Shown: positions 57,545 to 64,000 of the stretch, one piece after another | Layout of the letters: the number at the start of each line of letters is the position of its first letter | How positions within the stretch are numbered: the first letter of the stretch is position 1 | Assembly (NCBI RefSeq): GCF_028826155.1 | Contig: NZ_JAQGPN010000001.1 | Span: 806,001-870,000 of the forward strand | Direction of reading: 5' to 3' | Length of the DNA: 64,000 nucleotides | DNA from: Mesorhizobium shangrilense | GTDB taxonomy: Bacteria > Pseudomonadota > Alphaproteobacteria > Rhizobiales > Rhizobiaceae | Position numbers and translations under genes: made by a program | The notes under the pieces: generated by a model | What the model was told of the DNA's origin: nothing | The model's input: only the letters and a program-made list of their open reading frames with translations | Databases searched by the model: none

Positions 57545-58525
57545 ATGACATCGACCAAGACATTGCTTGCTGCAGCGGTGGCGACATCGTTGCTGACCGG
57601 CGTTGCTACGGCCGCGCCGATCGGCGAAGGCGTCGTGATGTACATGCAGATGGGAGGCAATGCCGGCGACGGCGCCACGCTCGCCCGCCAGACCGGCGCT
57701 GCGCAGGCCGCCGAAGCGTTGGGCGTCGACCTCAAGGAGCAGTTCTCCGCCTGGGCGCCGGAAACCATGATCAACCAGTTCAAGGAGGCCGTTGCGGCCA
57801 AGCCGAACTGCATCGAGATCATGGGGCACCCCGGCAGCGCGGCTTTTCGCGATCTCGTCAAGGGCGCAGTCGAGCAGGGCATCGTCGTGACGGTGGGCAA
57901 TTCGCCGATGACCGACCTGCAGACGGAATTCGGCCCCAAGGGCACCGGCTATGCCGGCGTCGACCTCTATGCCGGCGGCAAGCTCACCGCCGAGGCGATG
58001 CTGGCCAAGGGCCTCAAATCAGGTGACGAGGCGATGGTCTATGGCGTGTTCAGCCAGGCCGAGCGCGGCCAGTCGGAGAAGGGCCTTGCCGATACGCTCG
58101 AGGCCGCCGGTCTCAAGGTGGACCGGCTGGAGATCACGCAGGAGGTCAACAGCGACGTCTCGCTCGGCGTGCCGGTGCTGGTGTCCTACATCCAGGCTCA
58201 CCCGGACCTGAAGGCGATCGGCACGCAGCACGGCTCCATCACGGGCAGCCTGGCAGAGGTGCTGCAAAAGGCCGGCAAGAAGCCCGGCGACATCATCGTG
58301 GGCGGCATCGACCTGGCCCCGGCGACCATCGACGGATTGAAATCCGGCTACGTGTCGGCGACGCTCGACCAGCTCCTCTATCTGCAGGGGTTCATCCCGG
58401 TCCTGCAGTGCGTCATGACGGCAAAATACAAGATGCCCGGATTGTCACTCAATACAGGCGCCGGAACCGTCACGCCGGAGACGATCGACTCGCTCGTCGA
58501 TTTGATCGACGCGGGTATCCGGTAG
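57545..58525 (+). CDS. Periplasmic sugar-binding protein (type I fold)
   Basis: The protein has 326 residues with a strong GGGAGGAAG ribosome site. The signal peptide MTSTKTLLAAAVATSLLTG ends at ATA before APIGEGVVMYMQMGG. The mature part is a ribose-type binding fold (PNCIEIMGHPGSAAFRDLVKGAVEQGIVVTVGNSP, GVDLYAGGKLTAEAML, GGIDLAPATIDGLKSGYVSATLDQ). Placed last, after ATPase and permease, which is less common than first. The ligand is probably a pentose, hexose or polyol; not determined. Confidence 0.9.
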   Translation: MTSTKTLLAAAVATSLLTGVATAAPIGEGVVMYMQMGGNAGDGATLARQTGAAQAAEALGVDLKEQFSAWAPETMINQFKEAVAAKPNCIEIMGHPGSAAFRDLVKGAVEQGIVVTVGNSPMTDLQTEFGPKGTGYAGVDLYAGGKLTAEAMLAKGLKSGDEAMVYGVFSQAERGQSEKGLADTLEAAGLKVDRLEITQEVNSDVSLGVPVLVSYIQAHPDLKAIGTQHGSITGSLAEVLQKAGKKPGDIIVGGIDLAPATIDGLKSGYVSATLDQLLYLQGFIPVLQCVMTAKYKMPGLSLNTGAGTVTPETIDSLVDLIDAGIR

Positions 58526-58545
58526 AGCGATATTGCTTCTCAAGG

Positions 58546-58577
58546 CGGCTGCGTGGCCGGGCCTGCGTAGCCGTTTT
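58546..58577 (+). terminator. Possible rho-independent terminator of the sugar ABC operon
   Basis: CGGCT (58546-58550) can pair with AGCCG (58569-58573), with further GC pairing inside, and is followed by TTTT (58574-58577). The loop is rather large, so strength is uncertain. Located 20 bp after the binding-protein stop. Confidence 0.45.
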
Positions 58578-58726
58578 GACGTGGCTCTGCGCTTCAGCGC
58601 ATTTGCGATTTTGGAGCGACGCCAGACGATTCAGTCAGGCTGCAAAAACGCCCCCTAGTATTGACTTGCCTGGCACGCGGCTACGTCTGTAGAATTTGCC
58701 GTTGATCACATGCCGGCAGTCGCGAC

Positions 58727-59578
58727 ATGTTGAACGTTACAACTTTGGCGGCAGAAGCGTTCGGCAGGAGCCTGGCCGATACCTACCGGCATTACTATGG
58801 CGACCGCGACGCAGAATATGCGACACTGCTCGATGCCGGCGCCCGGCTGATAATCGAGAGGATCGGCTCGAGCAACGCGCCCTACCACGACTTCGAGCAT
58901 ACGATCCTGGTTACCCAGGTCGGCCAGGAAATCATACGCGGAAAACTCCTCTTCCAGTCGCTTGAGCCGGCCGACTGGGTGCATTTCATTTTTTCACTGC
59001 TGTGCCACGATGTCGGCTTCGTTCGGGGAGCATGCGCCGCGGACGATGCGACGAGCGTCGTCATCGATGAAACCGGAAAGCGGTTTCAGCTTCCGCGCGG
59101 CGCCAGCGATGCGGTTCTGGCTCCCTACCACGTCACGCGCGGAAAGATTGCCGTCAGGGAGAGATTTGCGGGCCATCGCCTGCTTGATTGCGAGCGGATT
59201 GCGCGGGCCATCGAATTGACCCGCTTTCCGGTTCCCGAAGGTCAGGATCACAAGGAAACGGAAACGGAAGCAGGTCTGGTCCGGGCAGCCGATCTCATCG
59301 GCCAGCTGTCCGATCCAAACTATCCCTCCAAACTCAATGCCCTCTTCCACGAGTTGCAGGAAACCGGCAGCGCGAAAAAGATGGGCGTCTCCAACCCCGC
59401 TGATCTGGTCGAGTGCTACCCGGGGTTCTTCTGGAACGCCGTGGAACCGTTCATCGGCGATGGGCTGCGTTATCTGGGCGTGACGGCTGAGGGCAAGCGA
59501 TGGGTTGCGAGCCTGTACGGCAACGTCTTCATGGCCGAGCATCACCGACTGACCTCAGGCCCGCAAATGACGAGTTGA
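58727..59578 (+). CDS. HD-domain metal-dependent phosphohydrolase-like protein
   Basis: The protein has 283 residues. Metal-binding pattern: His in YHDFEHT near residue 55 and the HD pair in CHDVGF near residue 97, in the order expected of HD/PDEase-like domains, with a later helix ETEAGLVRAADLIGQLSDPN that would carry the final Asp. No sensor domain is attached. Such proteins may hydrolyse cyclic or other nucleotides, and a cyclase is present elsewhere in the window, but no direct link is shown. Confidence 0.8.
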   Translation: MLNVTTLAAEAFGRSLADTYRHYYGDRDAEYATLLDAGARLIIERIGSSNAPYHDFEHTILVTQVGQEIIRGKLLFQSLEPADWVHFIFSLLCHDVGFVRGACAADDATSVVIDETGKRFQLPRGASDAVLAPYHVTRGKIAVRERFAGHRLLDCERIARAIELTRFPVPEGQDHKETETEAGLVRAADLIGQLSDPNYPSKLNALFHELQETGSAKKMGVSNPADLVECYPGFFWNAVEPFIGDGLRYLGVTAEGKRWVASLYGNVFMAEHHRLTSGPQMTS

Positions 59579-59875
59579 TCCTACGATTGTCCGGCACATG
59601 GCGACCGTCCTGCGTGTGTGCCGCCGGGAGCTGTGCGCACCGATTTCGGCCGTGGAGATTGGCTCTGCCGGTTCCTCAAAGCCGACATCGCCGGCGACGC
59701 ACTGACCGTCGCCGTTCCCGGACTTCGCGGCGTTTTCGGTACTCTCAATCCAGCAGAGCTCTCATTCTTGCAGACGATGCGAGCGCCGGGGCTGTTGCAG
59801 GGAGATGGACAAAGCAGCGCATCGATGATCGCGATCACGGCGATGCTGCTATGAAGGACGCTTCCATGATTCTCC
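59579..59875. other. 297-bp gap with a doubtful 78-codon frame
   Basis: Between the HD gene and recQ. A plus-strand frame of 78 codons (59618-59854) exists but has no ribosome site, no recognised domain and no clear homologue pattern. No RNA gene was recognised. Confidence 0.4.
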
Positions 59876-61687
59876 ATGCAGCCGCCGATGACCGCCACCG
59901 CCCTCGAAATCCTCAAGACAGTTTATGGCTATGATGCGTTCAGGGGACCGCAGGCGCGCATCGTCGAGCATGTGATTGCCGGCAACAACGCCTTCGTGCT
60001 GATGCCGACGGGCGGCGGCAAGTCGCTCTGCTACCAGATTCCCGCGATCGTCCGGCCCGGCATGGGTGTCGTCGTTTCGCCGCTGCTGGCGCTCATGGCC
60101 GACCAAGTGACGGCGCTCAGGCAGGCAGGGGTGCGGGCGGCGGGCCTCAACTCCGACCTGTCGTTCGACGAGCGTCGCGCCCTGTGGCGCGATATCCGCG
60201 CCGGCGAGCTCGACCTCCTCTATGTCGCACCCGAAACCCTGCTGCGGCCGGACGTGCTGGAGCTGCTCGATGGGGTGAAGCTGTCGCTGATCGCCATCGA
60301 CGAGGCGCATTGCCTGTCGCAATGGGGGCACGATTTCCGTCCCTCCTATCGCCAGCTCGACGCGCTGGTGGCGCGCTTTGCCGGCACGCCGCGCATGGCG
60401 CTGACGGCCACGGCGGACGAGCCGACGCGCGCCGAGATCCTGTCGCATCTCGCCATCGACGAGGCCGACGCCTTCATTGCCGGTTTCGACCGGCCCAACA
60501 TCCGCTACGCCATCGAGGAAAAGGACAATCCGCGTGCGCAGCTGAAAGAGTTCCTCAAGCGCTACGAGGGTGAGAGCGGCATCGTCTACTGCCTGTCGAA
60601 ACGCAGGACCGAGGAAACCGCCGCCTGGCTTCAGGGCCTCGGCTACGACGCGCTCGCCTACCACGCCGGCATGGACAAGGCGGCGCGCGAGGCCAACCAG
60701 ATGCGCTTCCAGCATGGCGAGGCGGTCATCATGGTCGCCACCGTCGCCTTCGGCATGGGCATCGACAAGCCGGACGTGCGCTTCGTCGCCCATATCGACC
60801 TGCCGGGCAGCATCGAGGCCTATTATCAGGAGACCGGTCGCGCCGGGCGCGACGGCCTGCCGTCCGATACGCTGATGCTCTACGGCTACGACGATATCGC
60901 GCTGCGCAGCCGCTTCATCGAGGAATCGGAGGCGCCCGACCAGCGCAAGCGCATGGAACGGCAGAAACTCGACGCGTTGCTGGGACTGGCCGAGACGGCG
61001 GGCTGCCGCCGGCAGGTCCTCCTGTCCTATTTCGGCGATCACACCGAACCGTGCGGCAATTGCGACACCTGCGCGGAACCGCCGAAATTGTTCGACGGCG
61101 CCATTGCGGCGCAAAAGGCGCTGTCGTGCATCTACCGCACCGGCGAGCGTTTCGGACAGGCCTATGTCGTCGACGTGCTGCTGGGCGTGGAGAACGAGCG
61201 CATCGCCCAGTTCGGCCATGACCGCATCTCCACCTTCGGCATCGGCGCCGAGCACGACAACCGCACCTGGCGGGCGATCCTGCGCCAGCTGATCGCGCTG
61301 CGCCTCGTCGACGTCGACCTTGCCGGCCATGGCGGCCTCTCGATCGCGCCCGCCGGCCGCGACTTCCTGCGCGACAAGCCGACGCTGATGCTACGCGTGC
61401 CGACGCCGGCGCGCGCCAGGCGCGGCAAGGTCGCGCGCAGTTCGGCGCAAACTGCCGTCGCCGAGGCGGACCAGGACCTGTTCCAGGCGCTGCGGCGGAA
61501 GCGCACGGAAATAGCGCGCCTGCAGGGCGTGCCGCCCTATGTCATCTTCCACGACAAGACCCTGATCGAGCTGGCGGCCGCGCGCCCCGCTTCGCGCGCC
61601 GAGATGGCGAACGTGCCCGGTGTCGGCGAAGCCAAGCTCGACCGCTACGGCCCTGCCTTCCTGGCGGTGATCGCCGAGCACCCATGA
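59876..61687 (+). CDS. recQ: ATP-dependent DNA helicase RecQ
   Basis: The protein has 603 residues from ATG 59876; ATG 59888 is a possible alternative, and neither has a strong ribosome site. SF2 motifs: Q-motif region YGYDAFRGPQARIVEHV, Walker A MPTGGGKSLCYQIPA, DEAHCLSQWGHDFRP, motif VI QETGRAGRDGLPS. The zinc-binding region is CRRQVLLSYFGDHTEPCGNCDTC, followed by the winged helix and an HRDC domain (YVIFHDKTLIELAAARP). It works in recombination repair and fork rescue. Length matches E. coli RecQ (~610). Confidence 0.97.
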   Translation: MQPPMTATALEILKTVYGYDAFRGPQARIVEHVIAGNNAFVLMPTGGGKSLCYQIPAIVRPGMGVVVSPLLALMADQVTALRQAGVRAAGLNSDLSFDERRALWRDIRAGELDLLYVAPETLLRPDVLELLDGVKLSLIAIDEAHCLSQWGHDFRPSYRQLDALVARFAGTPRMALTATADEPTRAEILSHLAIDEADAFIAGFDRPNIRYAIEEKDNPRAQLKEFLKRYEGESGIVYCLSKRRTEETAAWLQGLGYDALAYHAGMDKAAREANQMRFQHGEAVIMVATVAFGMGIDKPDVRFVAHIDLPGSIEAYYQETGRAGRDGLPSDTLMLYGYDDIALRSRFIEESEAPDQRKRMERQKLDALLGLAETAGCRRQVLLSYFGDHTEPCGNCDTCAEPPKLFDGAIAAQKALSCIYRTGERFGQAYVVDVLLGVENERIAQFGHDRISTFGIGAEHDNRTWRAILRQLIALRLVDVDLAGHGGLSIAPAGRDFLRDKPTLMLRVPTPARARRGKVARSSAQTAVAEADQDLFQALRRKRTEIARLQGVPPYVIFHDKTLIELAAARPASRAEMANVPGVGEAKLDRYGPAFLAVIAEHP

Positions 61688-61715
61688 CGAGGCGTTCGCA
61701 GCCACGAACGCGTTG

Positions 61716-62582
61716 CTAGGCCCTGGCCAGCAGTCGTTGCGCCTGCGCGAGATGCAGGCGCTCCACCATGCGGCCGTCGATCGAGATGACGCCAAGGGTC
61801 GCGTTCTCGGGGCGCGCGAAGGCGGCGACGATCGCCTCGGCCTCTGCGATGGCCTCCGGCGAAGGCGAGAAGGCCAGTTTGGCCGGCTCGATCTGCGCGG
61901 GGTGGATTAGCGTCTTGCCGTCAAAACCCATGGCGGCAGCCTCGGAGCACTCGCGGGCAAAGGCGTCGAGGTCGCGGAAGTCGTTCGAGACCCCGTCGAG
62001 CACGTCGATTCCGCCGGCGCGCGCCGCCAGCACCATCTGCATCAGCCACGGCACGAGATGGCGCCGGTCCGCCGTCGCCAGCACGCCCGTCTCCTTGACC
62101 AGGTCGTTGGTGCCCGCCACGAAGCAGGCCAGCCGCGAGGCCGGGTCGCGGCCGAGCTCGGCGATGGCCCCGATGTTCAGCATGGCGCGCGGCGTCTCGA
62201 TCATGGCCCAGAGTTTTGTGGTCTCCGGCGCATCCGCTTCGTTGAGGGCGTCGCTGGCTTCCAGGAGATCGCGGGGCGTGTCGACCTTGGGCAGCAGGAT
62301 CGCGTCCGGCGCGAGCGAGACCGCAAGCGCCAGGTCCTCCGCGCCCCATTCGGTGGCCGCCGCATTGATGCGGATGACGATTTCGCGCGCGCCCCACGAG
62401 CGGGCGGCGAAGAAGCGCTGCAGGCTGTCGCGGGCGGCGGCCTTCCCGCTCGGCGCGACCGCGTCCTCGAGGTCGAGGATGACGGCGTCGCAGGCGAGCG
62501 AAGCGATCTTGCCCAGCGCCTTCTCGTTTACGGCAGGCACGTAGAGCACCGAACGGCGCGGGCGATAGAGACGGCTTTCCAT
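61716..62582 (-). CDS. HpcH/HpaI aldolase / citrate lyase beta-subunit-like protein (CitE-like)
   Basis: The protein has 288 residues from ATG 62582, preceded by AAAGG; an ATG at 62597 is the alternative. RRSVLYVPAVNEKALGKI opens the CitE-type fold, with VILDLEDAVAP (metal Asp/Glu), LPKVDTPRDL, WAMIETPRAMLN, and GFDGKTLIHPAQIE near the C-terminus. The family includes citrate lyase beta, malyl-CoA lyase, CLYBL-type citramalyl-CoA lyase and malate/citramalate-CoA thioesterases. No alpha or gamma citrate lyase subunits are nearby, so a stand-alone malyl- or citramalyl-CoA-type role is more likely. Confidence 0.9.
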   Translation of the reverse strand: MESRLYRPRRSVLYVPAVNEKALGKIASLACDAVILDLEDAVAPSGKAAARDSLQRFFAARSWGAREIVIRINAAATEWGAEDLALAVSLAPDAILLPKVDTPRDLLEASDALNEADAPETTKLWAMIETPRAMLNIGAIAELGRDPASRLACFVAGTNDLVKETGVLATADRRHLVPWLMQMVLAARAGGIDVLDGVSNDFRDLDAFARECSEAAAMGFDGKTLIHPAQIEPAKLAFSPSPEAIAEAEAIVAAFARPENATLGVISIDGRMVERLHLAQAQRLLARA

Positions 62583-62656
62583 GCACCTTTCATGCATGCG
62601 GGCATGTGCTTTCGCAAGCCCGCACCGAGCCGGACCGGTGGTCGCTTCGTCCGGTG

Positions 62657-62980
62657 TCAGCCGGGCCTGCCGCCAAGCATGATCGGGTCGGTCTCGATGA
62701 GCCGTAGCGAACGGACCATGCCTGCCGTCGCGCTCTTGTATTCGAGGAAATGTGGGGAGCGCAGGTGCGCCTCATAGGCATCCTGGTCGGCGTATATCTC
62801 GACGATGCGGATCTGCCCGGGACTGCCCCTGACGGAGAGCGCGTAGAGCATCAGTACCCCGGGCTCCTTCTCCACGGAGGCTTCGATCTCCCTCGCGAGG
62901 AGAACCTTGTAGGCTTCGAGATGAGCCGGATCGATTTCCAGCTCCGCGAGCCGGACCAACGGTCGTCCTGTCGACGTCAT
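62657..62980 (-). CDS. Antibiotic biosynthesis monooxygenase (ABM)-domain protein
   Basis: The protein has 107 residues from ATG 62980 with AGGAAG upstream; an ATG at 63157 would overlap the divergent oxidoreductase gene. The ABM fold is recognised from VRLAELEIDPAHLEAYKVLLAREIEASVEKEPGVLMLYAL and EIYADQDAYEAHLRSPHFLEYK. YgiN-like proteins of this size act as quinol monooxygenases or dimeric helpers. It is divergent from the FAD oxidoreductase gene (151-bp gap) and 74 bp upstream of the CitE-like gene on the same strand. Confidence 0.88.
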   Translation of the reverse strand: MTSTGRPLVRLAELEIDPAHLEAYKVLLAREIEASVEKEPGVLMLYALSVRGSPGQIRIVEIYADQDAYEAHLRSPHFLEYKSATAGMVRSLRLIETDPIMLGGRPG

Positions 62981-63131
62981 GACTTCCTGCCTCGATATCG
63001 GTCCACCCATCGTGGCATCCCGATCGATCGCCGAACAGGGCGACGAACGCTGCTCCTCCGCCTTCCGACGGGGTTGCGGCTCGAAGCGTAAGGTGCTTGC
63101 GTCGGCCGGGGCACCTGACGGAAGGGACGAC

Positions 63132-64000
63132 ATGGCACGGTACGACGTGGTGATCATCGGCGGCGCGATCGTCGGCAGTTCGGTCGCCTACTATCTCCGC
63201 AAGGAAGGTTTTACCGGCTCCATCGCCCTGGTCGAGCGGGATCCGCAGTTCGCCACCGCCGCGACCACCTTGTCGATGGCCTCGATCCGCCAGCAGTTCT
63301 CCATCGCCGAAAACATAAAGCTGTCGCGGTTCACGCTCGACCTGTTCCGGCGGCTGAGGCAAGAGTTCGGCGCCGAGGCCGACATCGGTTTTCGCGAAGG
63401 CGGCTATCTCATTCTCGCGTCCGACGAGGGCATGCCGGTGCTCAGGGCCAACCATGCGACGCAGGCGGCCGAAGGCGCCGACATCGTGCTGGAGGATGCC
63501 GCAGCGCTGGTCCGCCGCTTCCCCTGGATGTCTGCGGAAGGCATCGTCGGCGGCGCCTATGGCGTCAACGGCGAGGGCTGGTTCGATGCGCATGCGCTGC
63601 TTGGCCTGCTGCGCAAGGCGCTAAGGTCGATGCAGGTCGAGATGATCGCGGGCGACGTGGCGGCGATCGAGCGCGGCGGCAATCGCGTCGCCGCCGTGGC
63701 GTTGCGCGACGGCTCTCGATTGGAAGCCGGAACGTTCGTCAACGCCGCGGGTCCCAACGCCGGCGTCGTTGCCGCCATGGCCGGCATCGAGCTGCCGGTC
63801 GAGCCGCGGAAACGCTCGGTCTTCGTGTTCGAAGCGCGCGAAAGATATGCCGACATGCCGCTGCTGGTCGATCCGAGCGGCGTCTATGTGCGGCCAGAGG
63901 GCTCCGTCTATCTTACCGGCGGCGCGGAGCCGGAGGAGGGCGACGGCCCCGCCGATCCGGCCGATTTCGATCCGGCCTGGCCGCTTTTCGAGGAAATCAT
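63132..64000 (+). CDS. FAD-dependent oxidoreductase (DAO family), 3' truncated
   Basis: 289 complete codons are visible from ATG 63132 (GAAGGGA upstream) to the window end with no stop. The FAD motif is YDVVIIGGAIVGSSVAYYLRKEG, followed by TTLSMASIRQQFSIAENIKLS (substrate/FAD-contact region), GFREGGYLILAS, FVNAAGPNAGVVAAMAGIELPVEPRKRSVFVF and VRPEGSVYLTGG. This is the D-amino acid oxidase/sarcosine oxidase/glycerol-3-phosphate dehydrogenase-like fold. Substrate unknown; an amine or N-methyl amino acid is usual. A CGAAGxxG-type covalent flavin site cannot be judged. Confidence 0.92.
   Translation, partial: MARYDVVIIGGAIVGSSVAYYLRKEGFTGSIALVERDPQFATAATTLSMASIRQQFSIAENIKLSRFTLDLFRRLRQEFGAEADIGFREGGYLILASDEGMPVLRANHATQAAEGADIVLEDAAALVRRFPWMSAEGIVGGAYGVNGEGWFDAHALLGLLRKALRSMQVEMIAGDVAAIERGGNRVAAVALRDGSRLEAGTFVNAAGPNAGVVAAMAGIELPVEPRKRSVFVFEARERYADMPLLVDPSGVYVRPEGSVYLTGGAEPEEGDGPADPADFDPAWPLFEEI

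Noticed and set aside
59618..59854. 78-codon hypothetical gene
   Set aside because: No ribosome site, no domain, and similar-length frames exist on the other strand; recorded only as a gap.

Overview
The window is GC-rich chromosomal DNA from an alphaproteobacterium, most likely of the order Hyphomicrobiales (rhizobial or Phyllobacteriaceae-like). The signs are an imuA-imuB-dnaE2 mutagenesis cassette behind a GAAC-N7-GAAC SOS box, a membrane-anchored class III cyclase carrying a ferredoxin domain, a ProXp-ala-type editing protein, a CnoX/LON pair, and many Liv-type ABC and acyl-CoA genes. Species cannot be fixed from the sequence alone. The first gene (M3 peptidase) and the last (FAD-dependent oxidoreductase) run off the window.

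Layout. (1) 1-6.1 kb: M3 metallopeptidase, 6TM-[2Fe-2S]-adenylate cyclase, a small secreted protein and typA. (2) 6.1-18.7 kb: a minus-strand run of twelve genes, nearly all joined by 4-bp ATGA/GTGA overlaps: gntR (HutC type), a Tat-exported Liv binding protein, livH-livM-livG-livF, a LeuC/LeuD-like hydratase pair, an isocitrate lyase/PEP mutase-family lyase, hydantoinase B and A, and an isochorismatase-fold hydrolase lacking the usual catalytic cysteine. It reads as one self-regulated uptake and degradation operon, with a tautomerase-SnoaL fusion gene divergent from it. (3) 19.4-23.2 kb: a VOC-VOC-esterase fusion protein, an F420-reductase-like NADP enzyme and an LLM flavin enzyme, divergent from an HxlR-type regulator with one N-terminal cysteine. 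This is probably an electrophile or quinone response.

(4) 23.3-45.6 kb: a 22-kb catabolic genomic island. It is bracketed by 97-bp direct repeats with two mismatches, made of the 3' half of a tRNA-Gly gene plus its terminator. The intact tRNA-Gly(GCC) stands at the right edge and a 47-nt remnant at the left. The island encodes an old-yellow-enzyme-type ene-reductase, a Baeyer-Villiger monooxygenase, a second Liv transporter (with a LivM-LivG fusion), an SMP-30 lactonase, a GMC oxidoreductase, three SDRs, IclR and GntR regulators, and a module of acyl-CoA ligase, ACAD10/11-like acyl-CoA dehydrogenase and ACAD10/11-like kinase. Together they suggest breakdown of a cyclic alcohol or ketone: oxidation, lactone formation, ring opening to a hydroxy acid, then CoA activation, phosphorylation and elimination. 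No integrase is visible.

(5) 45.6-64 kb: core functions return. There are ProXp-ala, CnoX, a LON-domain protein, a Trm112-like protein, dnaE2-imuB-imuA, a minimal zincin, a DUF1737 protein, a ribose/fructose-type ABC transporter, an HD hydrolase, recQ, a CitE-like lyase, an ABM-domain protein and a partial FAD-dependent oxidoreductase.

The strongest candidates for new biology are the 12-gene operon (with its cysteine-less hydrolase and hydratase/lyase trio) and the tRNA-Gly island with its hydroxy-acid phosphorylation module.
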